NCBI RefSeq assembly: GCF_041346945.1
Contig: NZ_CP166850.1
Span: 3,472,001-3,536,000 of the forward strand
Source of the DNA: Amycolatopsis sp. cg9
GTDB lineage: Bacteria; Actinomycetota; Actinomycetes; Mycobacteriales; Pseudonocardiaceae
DNA: 64,000 nt
Reading direction: 5' to 3'
The position numbers were made by a program, and so were the translations under genes. Positions 34,507-43,410 of this stretch are shown here, piece after piece. A model generated the notes under the pieces. It was given only the letters and a program-made list of their open reading frames with translations, had not been told where the DNA came from and did no database searches. Position 1 is the first letter of the stretch. The number at the start of each line of letters is the position of its first letter.

Positions 34507-36240
34507 GTGGCGCAGCACGCAGCGGAGACCAACCCGGCTCGACTGGGCCCGGTCAAGCGGGAAGAGACGTGGCGGCGCCTCGGCAAGGAGACCTTCGACG
34601 TCGTCGTCATCGGCGGCGGTGTGGTGGGCGCGGGCACGGCCCTGGATGCCGCGACGCGCGGGCTGCGCGTCGCGCTCATCGAAGCCCGCGACCTCGCTTC
34701 GGGGACGTCGAGCCGGTCGAGCAAGCTTTTCCACGGCGGCCTGCGCTACCTGGAACAGCTCGAGTTCGGCCTGGTCCGGGAAGCACTTCGCGAGCGCGAG
34801 CTGATGCTGACGACGATCGCGCCCCACCTGGTGAAGCCGGTGAGCTTCCTCTACCCGCTGACGCACCGCGTGTGGGAACGCCCGTACACCGCCGCCGGCC
34901 TGCTGATGTACGACACGATGGGCGGCGCCCGCAGCGTCCCCGGCCAGAAGCACCTGACCCGCGCGGGCGCGCTGCGAATGGTGCCGGCGCTCAAGCGGTC
35001 CGCCCTGATCGGGGGAATCCGCTACTACGACGCCCAGTCCGACGACGCCCGCCACACCATGACGGTGGCCAGGACGGCGGCGCACTACGGCGCGGTCGTG
35101 CGGACGTCGACCCAGGTCGTCGGGTTCCTGCGCGAAGCGGACCGGGTGTCCGGCGTGCGCGTGCGAGACGTCGAAGACGGCCGCGAGACGGAGATTTCGG
35201 CGGCCGCGGTGATCAACTGCACCGGGGTGTGGACCGACGAGCTGCAGCGCCTTTCCGGTGGCCGCGGGCGGTTCCGGGTGCGTGCCAGCAAGGGCGTGCA
35301 CATCGTCGTGCCGCGCGACCGGATCGTCTCCGAGTCGGGGATGATCCTGCGCACCGAGAAGTCGGTGCTGTTCGTGATCCCGTGGCGCAACCACTGGATC
35401 GTCGGCACGACGGACACGGACTGGAACCTCGACCTCGCCCACCCGGCGGCGACGAAGCACGACATCGACTACCTGCTGGAGCACGTCAACAGCGTGCTGG
35501 CGACCCCGTTGACGCACGACGACATCGAAGGCGTGTACGCGGGCCTGCGCCCGTTGCTGGCGGGGGAGAGCGAAGAGACGTCGAAGCTTTCGCGCGAGCA
35601 CGCGGTGGCGCGGGTGGCCCCGGGCCTGGTGGCGATCGCGGGCGGCAAGTACACGACGTACCGGGTGATGGCGGCGGACGCGGTCGACGCGGCCGCGGTG
35701 GACCTGCCGGGCCGCTCACAGCCGTCGATCACGGACAAGGTCCCCCTCCTCGGCGCGGACGGCTACCACGCACTGGTCAACCAGGCCGACCACGTGGCCG
35801 CCGAGCACGGCCTGCACCCGTACCGCGTCCGGCACCTGCTGGACCGCTACGGCTCCCTGGTCAACGAGGTCCTGGCGGCGGCGAACGGCCGCCCGGAGCT
35901 GCTGAAGCCGATCGAGCACGCCCCGGACTACCTCGGCGTCGAGGTGGTGTACGCGGCTTCGCACGAGGGAGCGCTGCACCTGGAGGACGTCCTGGCCCGC
36001 CGGACGCGCATCTCGATCGAGTACGCCCACCGCGGCGTGGACTGCGCGGAGCAGGTGGCGTCGCTGGTCGGCGACGTCCTCGGCTGGTCACCCGAGACGG
36101 TGAAGCGGGAGATCGAGGTCTACAACGCCCGGGTCGAGGCAGAGCGCGAGTCCCAGTCCCAGCCGAGCGACGAAGCGGCGGACGCCCTGAGGTCGGCGGC
36201 CCCGGAGGCACGGGCGGGCATCGTGGAGCCGGTGAGCTGA
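34507..36240 (+). CDS. glpD: glycerol-3-phosphate dehydrogenase, FAD-dependent, respiratory
   Basis: 577 residues. FAD site DVVVIGGGVVGAGTALDAATRG, RSSKLFHGGLRYLEQ, GIRYYDAQSDDARHTMTVA, ASKGVHIVVPRDRI, GTTDTDWNLD and AIAGGKYTTYRVMA are all in GlpD order; the C-terminal 150 residues form the helical cap. It oxidises glycerol 3-phosphate to dihydroxyacetone phosphate and feeds electrons to quinone. GTG 34507 follows GAGGAGG. Divergent from glpF-glpK, completing the glycerol route. No glpR-like regulator is adjacent. Confidence 0.96.
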   Translation: MAQHAAETNPARLGPVKREETWRRLGKETFDVVVIGGGVVGAGTALDAATRGLRVALIEARDLASGTSSRSSKLFHGGLRYLEQLEFGLVREALRERELMLTTIAPHLVKPVSFLYPLTHRVWERPYTAAGLLMYDTMGGARSVPGQKHLTRAGALRMVPALKRSALIGGIRYYDAQSDDARHTMTVARTAAHYGAVVRTSTQVVGFLREADRVSGVRVRDVEDGRETEISAAAVINCTGVWTDELQRLSGGRGRFRVRASKGVHIVVPRDRIVSESGMILRTEKSVLFVIPWRNHWIVGTTDTDWNLDLAHPAATKHDIDYLLEHVNSVLATPLTHDDIEGVYAGLRPLLAGESEETSKLSREHAVARVAPGLVAIAGGKYTTYRVMAADAVDAAAVDLPGRSQPSITDKVPLLGADGYHALVNQADHVAAEHGLHPYRVRHLLDRYGSLVNEVLAAANGRPELLKPIEHAPDYLGVEVVYAASHEGALHLEDVLARRTRISIEYAHRGVDCAEQVASLVGDVLGWSPETVKREIEVYNARVEAERESQSQPSDEAADALRSAAPEARAGIVEPVS

Positions 36241-36561
36241 GCCCCGTCGATCCCGGGTGAGCGTGGCTTGCGTCCGCTGCTCACCCGGCTGCACGGCGGC
36301 CGCCGTGCAGCCCCACTCGCCTGCGCCGATTTCGCGGTCTTGGCTCGACCCCGGACGGGGGAGCCGGCCGGGGCATCCCCCGCAGAGGAATTCCGCGAGC
36401 GGCGATGCTCGGTGCGGGGTTGTGGAACCTGTTCGAGGAATCCACAGCCCCCGCGAGTTGTGGACAGCGGCGGTGGTGGGGCGGCGAGGAAGCGGTTTTG
36501 GTCCGGGGGCGCCGATAGACTGGCCACGGGGCCGCCCCCCTGGGAGTGGCGGGGGCTGTGG
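36241..36561. repeat. intergenic gap with a 26-bp perfect palindrome and DnaA-box-like sites
   Basis: 321 bp without a gene. GGCTGCACGGCGG and its complement meet at 36299/36300 in a perfect 26-bp palindrome (36287-36312), a likely terminator between converging glpD and the acetyltransferase. Around 36430-36475, AATCCACAG and GTTGTGGACAG are one-mismatch DnaA-type nonamers. The short plus-strand frames here have no codon bias. Confidence 0.55.
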
Positions 36562-37092
36562 TCAGGACGTCCGGTGCCACCGCATCAGGCGTTCACCCGT
36601 CGGGGCGAGCTCGTCCTCCGGGCCCAGCGGGGTGAACCCGCACCGCTCGGCCACGATCGCCGAAGCCGCGTTGCTCTCCTCGTACCGGTAGCTCACCTCG
36701 GTCAGGCCCAGTCCGCCGAAACCGAAGCGCAGGGCCGCGCTCAACGCCGTCGTCGCGATTCCCTTGCCCCGTTCCGCCGGGTGGACCCAGATGGTCGCCT
36801 CCGCGTACGCCGCGTCCAGGTTCAGCTCGCGCAGGCCGACCTCGCCCAGCAGGCGGCCGGATGTCGGCTCGGCGATCGCCCACGAACAGCGCTCGTCGCC
36901 CGCCCACTGGGCCGCGCGCAGTGCCACGTACTCCGTGGCCTCGTCCAGGGTGCGCAGGCGGTAGTTCAGCACGTACTTGCGGTGCGTCGGGTCGGCGAAC
37001 GCCTCCATCAGCAGCGGGCGGTCGTCCAGGTGCCGGTCGGCGCGCAGCTGGCGCAGGTAGTAGGTGCCCGCGTTGATCTCCACCGGTTCCAC
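36562..37092 (-). CDS. GNAT-family N-acetyltransferase (RimJ/RimL-like)
   Basis: 176 residues. Acetyl-CoA-dependent transferase: RLLGEVGLREL (beta-4), ATIWVHPAERGKGIATTALSAALRFGF (pyrophosphate loop RGKGIA), SYRYEESNAASAIVAERCGFTPLG (C-terminal signature with the conserved Asn). The pattern is that of the RimJ/RimL group, which acetylates ribosomal protein N-termini or small amines. GTG start after GGCGGA; a second GTG lies three codons in. Confidence 0.85.
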   Translation of the reverse strand: MEPVEINAGTYYLRQLRADRHLDDRPLLMEAFADPTHRKYVLNYRLRTLDEATEYVALRAAQWAGDERCSWAIAEPTSGRLLGEVGLRELNLDAAYAEATIWVHPAERGKGIATTALSAALRFGFGGLGLTEVSYRYEESNAASAIVAERCGFTPLGPEDELAPTGERLMRWHRTS

Positions 37093-37151
37093 TCCGCCCA
37101 GCCTAGCCAGGCCGGGAGCGCGCCGCTCCCGGCCTGGTGATCAAGGCCTGA

Positions 37152-38144
37152 TCAGGGGGTCAGGTGCCAGACCACCGGCACCCCGCCCTGGTCCACCGAG
37201 CCGCTCGTCGCGAAGCCCGCCAGGGACCCGTCGTCCGCGGCGAGGCTCGCCTGGAACACCGGGTACGTACCCGGGCGCTGGACTTCGCCGGGGACCGTTC
37301 CCCGCCACGCCGTCGCGTTGCCGCCGGGGAGCAGCCCTGTCGTCAGGCCCACCTGGTTGACGCTGATCGCCGACGCGCCGCCCTCCAGGCCGACCGTCGC
37401 GTCCGGGGTCGACCACCGGGCCCCCTGCTCGACGCCGCCCCAGGACCGCTTGCCGACGACGACCCCGTTGCGGATCGCCAGTGCTTCGGCCCACGCCGCC
37501 GGGCTCGGCGACAGCTGCCGGATCACCCCGTTCTTCCACAGCGCCGACGTCGCTCCCGAGTCGAACAGGACCGTGCCGTCGTCGTCGAGGTCGCGCGCGT
37601 AGTACGTGTCGTTGCCCGACGGGATGATCGTCGGCGCGGAGCCGTCCGCCGGCCACAGGACCGTCGCCGCGTACGGGCCGGTGCGGTTGGCCCTGGCGAG
37701 GACGTCGCCGCGGGCGTTGACCGCCACCGCGTACAGGTTCTCCCAGGTCGGTGGGTTCTCCTTCACGTGGAACCCGGTCGCGTCCAGGACGAACACGCGG
37801 TTCGCCTTCGTCTCGTGGTCGTAGGCGGTGCCCACCACGACCCCGGACGCGTTTTCGTCCACCGCGTCCGCGCGCTCGTACCCGCCCGGCAGCCCGCGCA
37901 CCACCGGCTGCCCGCCGCGCCAGCTCACCACCTGCTGGACGCCGTTCACCGCGAACGTGCCCGTGTACTCGCCCTTCCCGTTCGACCCGGTCAGGAACCC
38001 GCTGCCGCCGCCGGCCGGCAGCGGCAGCACGGTGGGCCGCCACGGGATGCGGATCCCCAGCGCGCCGGCGGGCTGCGCCAGCGTCACCGCCGCGAGCACG
38101 GCGACGGCGGGCGCGAGCGCGCGCACCCAGGACTTGCTGCTCAT
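37152..38144 (-). CDS. secreted repeat protein, copy 2 of a tandem pair
   Basis: 330 residues. Signal peptide 1-28 (ALAPAVAVLAAVTLAQPAGALG), then about six beta-rich repeats built around phrases such as DENASGVVVGTAYD, AVAVNARGDVLA, YYARDLDDDGTVLF and AIRNGVVVGKRSWGGVEQGARW, close to the HAF-type extracellular repeat. A beta-propeller is likely. About half of its residues match the gene at 38255 in the same order, so the two arose by tandem duplication. ATG 38144 follows GGAGAT. Function unknown; exported. Confidence 0.82.
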   Translation of the reverse strand: MSSKSWVRALAPAVAVLAAVTLAQPAGALGIRIPWRPTVLPLPAGGGSGFLTGSNGKGEYTGTFAVNGVQQVVSWRGGQPVVRGLPGGYERADAVDENASGVVVGTAYDHETKANRVFVLDATGFHVKENPPTWENLYAVAVNARGDVLARANRTGPYAATVLWPADGSAPTIIPSGNDTYYARDLDDDGTVLFDSGATSALWKNGVIRQLSPSPAAWAEALAIRNGVVVGKRSWGGVEQGARWSTPDATVGLEGGASAISVNQVGLTTGLLPGGNATAWRGTVPGEVQRPGTYPVFQASLAADDGSLAGFATSGSVDQGGVPVVWHLTP

Positions 38145-38164
38145 CGAATCTCCGTTTCCCCCGA

Positions 38165-38189
38165 CCTGCACCGGATACATCGGTGCAGG
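38165..38189 (-). promoter_or_regulatory. 9-bp inverted repeat in the leader of the secreted protein
   Basis: CCTGCACCG-GATACAT-CGGTGCAGG forms a perfect 9-bp stem with a 7-nt loop, 21 bp before the ATG at 38144. The paralogue at 39274 keeps GTGCAGGTCGGGG but not the full stem, and both leaders share a CCCGGCAAC box further upstream, so the control region was duplicated with the gene. Confidence 0.5.
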
Positions 38190-38254
38190 CGGGGGACCGT
38201 TGCCGGGCAAACGGAGCAATCTTGATCAAGAACCGGAGGAATCTCCCGAACCGG

Positions 38255-39274
38255 TCACGGGGTCAGGCGCCAGACCACCGGCACGCCGTGCGAATCCTCC
38301 GGGCTGTTCGCCGCGAAGCCCGCCAGGGAACCGTCGTCCGCCGCCACCCGGGCTTCGAACTTCGAGTAGCCGCTCGGCGCGCGGACCTCGCCCGGCGTCG
38401 TCGTGCGCCACACGATCGCGTTGCCGACGATCACCGGACCCGACGGGTTCGGCACCAGCCCGGCCGTCAGGCCCGCCTTGTTGACGCTCAGCGCGCGCCC
38501 GCCGCCCGGCAGTGCGGCCCACGAGCTCGTCGCGGAGGACCAGCGCACCGCCTGCTCGACGCCGCCCCGGATCGCCGTCCCGACCACGACGCCGTTGCGG
38601 ATCGCGTAGCCCCAGGCCTGCAGGGACGGCTCCGGCGAGAGGTACCGGAGAACGCCGTCCTTCCACAGCGCCGAGCGGTTGCCCGCGTCGAACAGGATCG
38701 TGCCGTCCTCGTCGATGTCGCGCGCGTAGTACGTGTCCGGCGTTTTCGGGATCAGCACCGGCGCGCTGCCGTCCGCGCGCCACAGGACCGCGGCCTCGGC
38801 GCCCCCGCTGCCGAACTGCGTGGCCCGGCCGAGCAGGTCGCCGCGGGCGTTGATCGCGACGCCGTAGACGTAGTCGTAGCCCGCCGGGACGTCCCGGATG
38901 TGGAACCCGGCCGCGTCCAGCGTGTACGCCCGGCTGATGAAGGTGTCGTAGTCGTGCACCGTGCCGGCCACCACACCGGCCGCGTTCTCGTCCGCGGCGA
39001 GCGCGGCTTCGTACCCGCTCGGCACGCCCCGCACCACCGGCTGCCCGTTGCGCCAGCTGACGACCGTCTGCACTCCGTTCACGTCGAACGTGCCGGTGTA
39101 TTCGCCCTTGCCGTCCGATCCGGTCAGGACGCCGGTGCCCGCGCCGGACGGCAACGGCAGGACCGTCGGCCGCCACGCGATGCGGATCGCGGCGTCCGCG
39201 GGCTGCGCCAGCACCGCCACGGAAAGCGCGGCGACGACGGGCGCCACGACCCGCCCCCAGAACTTGCTCTTCAT
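38255..39274 (-). CDS. secreted repeat protein, copy 1 of a tandem pair
   Basis: 339 residues. Signal peptide 1-28 (VVAPVVAALSVAVLAQPADA), followed by the same repeat series as its neighbour: DENAAGVVAGTVHD, GVAINARGDLLG, YYARDIDEDGTILFD, AIRNGVVVGTAIRGGVEQAVRW, and the shared end ADDGSLAGFA...GVPVVWRLTP. Four or more WRxxGxxPxLIP-like units fit a beta-propeller. It is 110 bp upstream of its paralogue. No catalytic residues are evident; likely an exported binding protein. Confidence 0.82.
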   Translation of the reverse strand: MKSKFWGRVVAPVVAALSVAVLAQPADAAIRIAWRPTVLPLPSGAGTGVLTGSDGKGEYTGTFDVNGVQTVVSWRNGQPVVRGVPSGYEAALAADENAAGVVAGTVHDYDTFISRAYTLDAAGFHIRDVPAGYDYVYGVAINARGDLLGRATQFGSGGAEAAVLWRADGSAPVLIPKTPDTYYARDIDEDGTILFDAGNRSALWKDGVLRYLSPEPSLQAWGYAIRNGVVVGTAIRGGVEQAVRWSSATSSWAALPGGGRALSVNKAGLTAGLVPNPSGPVIVGNAIVWRTTTPGEVRAPSGYSKFEARVAADDGSLAGFAANSPEDSHGVPVVWRLTP

Positions 39275-39346
39275 GTCTCTCCCTTGTCCCCGACCTGCAC
39301 TCCCACCACGTCCGGGGCGGCGGTTCGGTTGCCGGGAAAAGGAAGA

Positions 39347-39724
39347 TCAGCGCGGGCGGCGGACCCGCGCGAGCGCCGCCACCACGAGCGGCAGCGCGAC
39401 CGAGATGATCAGGAGCCTGCCCCGCGAAAGGATCAGCACCGCGATCGCCAGCACGATGGCGATCGGCACCGCGCTGCGCGTCAGGAACTGCGAGAGCGCG
39501 GTTTCCCCGGCCGGTGCCGCCACCGGTGCGGAAGCCCCGTTCAGCAACGCGCTCGGCCGCGGCGACGGCAGGTCGTCGAACAGCGGGACGAGCTCGCTGA
39601 CCCGCTTGGCCGCGGTGACCTTCGCGGTGCGGGACCCGTACTCGTCGATGTCGAGGCGGCCGCTGCGGACGTGCTCTTCGAGGACGTCGAGGGCGTCCTG
39701 GCGCTCGGCGTCGCTCAACCGCAT
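39347..39724 (-). CDS. DUF1707 protein with C-terminal membrane segment
   Basis: 125 residues. DUF1707 at the N-terminus: MRLSDAERQDALDVLEEHVRSGRLDIDEYGSRTAKVTAAKRVSELVPLFDDLP in family order, a linker, then two hydrophobic helices (SAVPIAIVLAIAVLILS and LLIISVALPLVVAALA). ATG 39724 puts the domain at residue 1 as in most relatives; GTG 39733 would add three residues. It follows a second DUF1707 gene by 16 bp. Role unknown; such proteins often sit near envelope-stress genes. Confidence 0.82.
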   Translation of the reverse strand: MRLSDAERQDALDVLEEHVRSGRLDIDEYGSRTAKVTAAKRVSELVPLFDDLPSPRPSALLNGASAPVAAPAGETALSQFLTRSAVPIAIVLAIAVLILSRGRLLIISVALPLVVAALARVRRPR

Positions 39725-39740
39725 GTCGCCCACGGCGGGG

Positions 39741-40280
39741 TCAGCGGCCCAGCTCGCGCCGGTAGGAGTCGCGCAGCTCGCGACGGCGCTCCCGGTCGCG
39801 CAGGTGGCGGTCGTGGCGGCGGCGGTGCTGCTCGTCGTGGTTCCAGCCGTGGCCCCACATCGCCTTGCCGAAGACGCCGACACCGATCGGGAGGAAGATG
39901 ATCGGCCACGCGAGCGTGCCGGTGGCGATCAGCGCGATCGCGGCGATGAGGGTCAGGGGGAAGATCGCGGCGACGAACCGCTGCGGGGGTGTCCAGTTGT
40001 CCGGTCCGCCCGAGGACCGTGGCGCCGGGGCGGCGGCCGGCTCGGGTGGCGGCGCGACGGCGGCCTGCGGGACGTCGTCGTACCGGGGGTGCGGGGCCGG
40101 GAGGTCCGCGAAGACCTCGCCGAGCTCGCCGCGCGTCTTGGCCGCGGTGATCCGGGCCGAGCGCTCGCCGTACTCGTCGATGTCCAGCCGCCCCGCGGTC
40201 ATGTGCTCACCGAGCGCGGACAGCGCGGACTCGCGGTTCTGGTCGCTGATCCGCAGCTGCGGAGACGGGACTTCGGTCAC
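39741..40280 (-). CDS. DUF1707 protein with two-helix (2TM) domain
   Basis: 179 residues. DUF1707 is at about 9-60 (LRISDQNRESALSALGEHMTAGRLDIDEYGERSARITAAK), then a Pro/Ala linker, then two helices (FVAAIFPLTLIAAIALIATG, WPIIFLPIGVGVFG) and a highly charged His/Arg tail (HDEQHRRRHDRHLRDRERRR) that could bind metal or nucleic acid. GTG start. First of a pair of DUF1707 genes; the two are diverged in tail and length. Confidence 0.83.
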   Translation of the reverse strand: MTEVPSPQLRISDQNRESALSALGEHMTAGRLDIDEYGERSARITAAKTRGELGEVFADLPAPHPRYDDVPQAAVAPPPEPAAAPAPRSSGGPDNWTPPQRFVAAIFPLTLIAAIALIATGTLAWPIIFLPIGVGVFGKAMWGHGWNHDEQHRRRHDRHLRDRERRRELRDSYRRELGR

Positions 40281-40338
40281 GTAGTCGATGGTAGGCCGCC
40301 TCGGGGGCGGCCCACCACGACATCTGTAACGAACCGTC

Positions 40339-42129
40339 CTACTTGAGCTCGAGCAGCTGCGTGCCCTGCGTCACGGCGGCGCCGACCTCGACGGAAAGTC
40401 CGGTCACGGTGCCCGCTTTGTGCGCGGTGACCGGGTTCTCCATCTTCATCGCCTCGAGGACGACGATCAGCTCACCGGCTTCGACCGCCTGGCCCTCTTC
40501 GACGGCGACCTTGACGATGGTGCCCTGCATCGGCGCCGTGACGGCGTCGCCGCTGACCGCGGCCTTGGTGCCGCCGGCCCGCTTGCGCGGCTTCGCCTTG
40601 ACGGCGGTGCCGCCCCCGCCGCCTTCGAGCGCGAACCCGCCCGGCAGCGAGACTTCCAAGCGCCGCCCGCCGACCTCGACCACGACGTTCTGCCGCGGTT
40701 CTTCTTCGGCGGCTTCGACGTCCGGCGCCACGAACGGCTCGATCTTGTTGTCGAACTCCGTCTCGATCCAGCGCGTGTGCACGCTGAAGCCGTTCTCGTC
40801 GCCGATGAACGCGGGGTCGTCGACGATCACGCGGTCGAACGGCAGCACCGTCGCCATGCCCTCGACGACCATCTCGGCCAGAGCCCGGCGGCTGCGCTCG
40901 AGCGCGTTGTTCCGGTCCGACCCGGTGACGATCAGCTTCGCCAGCATCGAGTCGAACTGCCCGCCGATGACGCTGCCGGACTCGACGCCGGAGTCGACGC
41001 GGATGCCGGGGCCGCTCGGCGCGACGAACTTCGTCACCGTGCCCGGCGCGGGCAGGAACCCGCGGCCGGCGTCCTCGCCGTTGATGCGGAACTCGATCGA
41101 GTGGCCGCGCGGCTCGGGGTCTTCGGTGATCCGCAGCTTCTCGCCGCGGGCGATGCGGAACATCTCGCGGACGAGGTCGAGGCCGGTGGTTTCCTCCGAC
41201 ACCGGGTGCTCGACCTGCAGGCGCGTGTTGACCTCCAGGAAGGAGATCGTGCCGTCGGTGGCGACGAGGTACTCGACCGTGCCGGCGCCGTAGTACCCGG
41301 CTTCCTTGCAGATCGCCTTCGCCGACTCGTGGATGCGCTTGCGCTGCTCGTCGCTCAGGAACGGCGCGGGCGCCTCCTCGACGAGCTTCTGGTGCCGCCG
41401 CTGCAGCGAGCAGTCGCGGGTGCCGACGACGATCGCGTTGCCGTGCATGTCGGCCAGCACCTGCGCCTCGACGTGCCGCGGCTTGTCCAGGTAGCGCTCG
41501 ACGAAGCACTCGCCGCGGCCGAACGCGGCGACCGCCTCGCGGGTGGCCGACTCGAACAGCTCGGGGATCTCTTCGCGGGTGCGCGCGACCTTGAGGCCGC
41601 GCCCGCCCCCGCCGAACGCGGCCTTGATGGCCACCGGCAGGCCGTGCTCGTCGGCGAACGCGACGATCTCGGCGGCGTCCTGCACCGGCTCCTTGGTGCC
41701 CGGCACGAGCGGTGCGCCCGCGCGCATCGCGATGTGGCGCGCGGTGACCTTGTCGCCGAGGTCGCGGATGGCCTGGGGGCCGGGGCCGATCCAGGTCAGC
41801 CCGGCGTCGAGGACGGCCTGGGCGAAGTCCGCGTTTTCGGAGAGGAAGCCGTAGCCCGGGTGCACCGAGTCGGCGCCCGAGCGCTTGGCGGCGTCCAGGA
41901 GCTTTTCGATGTTGAGGTAGCTCTCGGCGGCCGTGGTCCCGCCGAGCGCGAAGGCTTCGTCCGCGAGGCGGACGTGCGGTGCGTCCCGGTCCGGATCGGC
42001 GTACACCGCGACGCTGGCCAAACCGGCGTCCTTGGCCGCTCTGATCACGCGTACCGCGATCTCGCCCCGGTTGGCGACCAGGATCTTGGTCACCGGACCA
42101 CCGGTGGATTCGCCGACCTGCTCGGCCAC
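40339..42129 (-). CDS. accA3: acetyl/propionyl-CoA carboxylase alpha chain (biotin carboxylase + BCCP)
   Basis: 596 residues. Biotin carboxylase domain at about 10-460: [46 protein letters not shown] (ATP loop), [38 protein letters not shown] domain at the C-terminus with the biotinylation site [11 protein letters not shown]. The fused form is the actinobacterial acyl-CoA carboxylase alpha chain that serves several beta chains; one such beta/epsilon pair is at 53-55 kb. GTG 42129 follows GGAGGT; the longer frame to 42159 lacks a ribosome site. Confidence 0.94.
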   Translation of the reverse strand: MAEQVGESTGGPVTKILVANRGEIAVRVIRAAKDAGLASVAVYADPDRDAPHVRLADEAFALGGTTAAESYLNIEKLLDAAKRSGADSVHPGYGFLSENADFAQAVLDAGLTWIGPGPQAIRDLGDKVTARHIAMRAGAPLVPGTKEPVQDAAEIVAFADEHGLPVAIKAAFGGGGRGLKVARTREEIPELFESATREAVAAFGRGECFVERYLDKPRHVEAQVLADMHGNAIVVGTRDCSLQRRHQKLVEEAPAPFLSDEQRKRIHESAKAICKEAGYYGAGTVEYLVATDGTISFLEVNTRLQVEHPVSEETTGLDLVREMFRIARGEKLRITEDPEPRGHSIEFRINGEDAGRGFLPAPGTVTKFVAPSGPGIRVDSGVESGSVIGGQFDSMLAKLIVTGSDRNNALERSRRALAEMVVEGMATVLPFDRVIVDDPAFIGDENGFSVHTRWIETEFDNKIEPFVAPDVEAAEEEPRQNVVVEVGGRRLEVSLPGGFALEGGGGGTAVKAKPRKRAGGTKAAVSGDAVTAPMQGTIVKVAVEEGQAVEAGELIVVLEAMKMENPVTAHKAGTVTGLSVEVGAAVTQGTQLLELK

Positions 42130-42235
42130 CCCGCACCTCCTGCGTCCCGACAGCTGCATTGCTGACCGCCCACGCGGTACCGGGGAGTCTACGGATATGA
42201 CGTCGCGAGTCAGTTGAGTGAGAGGTGAACCACGC

Positions 42236-42532
42236 TCAGACGTGGTGGCGCAGCTGCTGGGGCAGCGGCGAGTCGAGCACGATGACGTCGTACGGGTTCG
42301 CCGCGTGGACCTTCGGCAGGTGCTCGGTGTTCACCAGCACCCACGGCTGGTGCTCGCCGCAGCAGTCGATCAGCCGGTCGAGCGCGGTGAAGGCGACCAG
42401 CGCGGTGCGGCCGTCCGGCGTCCGGCGCAGCTCGATCGACGCGCCTTCGGTCTCGGCGCTGGCCGGGCCGGTGGGGAGGTAGAGGGCGGGGGGAAGGTTC
42501 GGGTTCGTCACCCGGACAACATAGACGGACAC
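42236..42532 (-). CDS. SAV_915-like small protein
   Basis: 98 residues. The segment [35 protein letters not shown] resembles actinobacterial proteins annotated SAV_915 family, distant relatives of the SseB fold. No enzyme motif or signal peptide. GTG start. It is 106 bp upstream of the carboxylase gene on the same strand, and a neighbouring role is not implied. Function unknown. Confidence 0.7.
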   Translation of the reverse strand: MSVYVVRVTNPNLPPALYLPTGPASAETEGASIELRRTPDGRTALVAFTALDRLIDCCGEHQPWVLVNTEHLPKVHAANPYDVIVLDSPLPQQLRHHV

Positions 42533-42640
42533 GCTCCGCTAGCCGCGCCCTAGTCGATCGGGTGCACCGCCGGGGGATTTCAGCCACATCGGCCCGGGCG
42601 TCGCCCACACACCGTCGCGAAGCGGCTTACGCTCTGTCTT

Positions 42641-43375
42641 ATGCGGACTACGGCAGCGCGGACGCCCCGGTCGGCGCTGCTCACGGCGGTGCTGGCCGCG
42701 GTGGTGACGCTGGGCGCGATCGGCGCCGTGTTCGCGCTGCGCCCGCGTCCCGAAGCGCCCGCCGGCGCGGCCGAACCCGCGGCGGCGCCGGTGGCACCCG
42801 CGGTGACCTGCGGCGGCGGCCCCTGCCGCCAGCTGGCGGCGGTCACGGTCGGGGGCACGCCGGTGGTGCTGCTGACCGACACCTCGGGCGGGTCGGCGCG
42901 GCTGCGCGTCGGGCCCGAGCCGGGCACGGTGTTCGAGCTGGCGATCGCGCAGCTGGGCGTCCGGCTGGACCAGGAATCGCTGCGCTGCGTCGACGGCTCG
43001 GCCCCGGCCTGCCTGGTCCGCGGCGACGTCGGCGACGACAGCGACGACGGCACGGCCGCGTACGGCGAGCTGCTGGTCGGCAGCGGGGGAGTGTGGCGCG
43101 ACCCGGGCAAGCCGTACTACGCGGACGCCGGGACGCTGTCGCTCTACGACGTCACGGCCGACGGCCGCGCGGACGTGATCGTGGTCCGCCACGACTGCCC
43201 GGGCGCGGCGTCCGGCACCCCGAAGTGCGAGGCGTCGCCGGTGCTGGGCGAAGTGTACGACCTGGCGGGCAAGTCGGTCGGCTGCACCCGCCGCTACACG
43301 GCGCCGTCCGACCTGCGCGGCTGGCCCGACATCCGCCTGACGCGCGCCGACCTCCGCCCCTGCCCCACCTCCTGA
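42641..43375 (+). CDS. membrane-anchored extracytoplasmic protein
   Basis: 244 residues. One N-terminal helix (ALLTAVLAAVVTLGAIGAVFAL), an Ala/Pro-rich linker, then an outside domain with six or more Cys (VTCGGGPCRQL, LRCVDGSAPACLV, HDCPGAASGTPKCEA, VGCTRRY), consistent with disulfides. DVTADGRADVIVV is like an FG-GAP/VCBS repeat Asp loop that may bind calcium. I do not recognise a named family. Confidence 0.75.
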   Translation: MRTTAARTPRSALLTAVLAAVVTLGAIGAVFALRPRPEAPAGAAEPAAAPVAPAVTCGGGPCRQLAAVTVGGTPVVLLTDTSGGSARLRVGPEPGTVFELAIAQLGVRLDQESLRCVDGSAPACLVRGDVGDDSDDGTAAYGELLVGSGGVWRDPGKPYYADAGTLSLYDVTADGRADVIVVRHDCPGAASGTPKCEASPVLGEVYDLAGKSVGCTRRYTAPSDLRGWPDIRLTRADLRPCPTS

Positions 43376-43388
43376 CCCTCAACCCGTC

Positions 43389-43405
43389 ACTTTCATGACG
43401 AAAGT
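43389..43405. repeat. ACTTTC/GAAAGT inverted repeat between converging genes
   Basis: ACTTTC-ATGAC-GAAAGT, a 6-bp stem with 5-nt loop, sits in the 35-bp gap between the membrane-anchored protein and the symporter. It resembles a shortened copy of the palindromes at 15056-15114 and may be a related terminator. Confidence 0.5.
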
Positions 43406-43410
43406 TGCGC

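Noticed and set aside
36257..36691. Plus-strand frame across the gap after glpD
   Set aside because: No start context or family similarity, and it runs into the acetyltransferase gene on the other strand.
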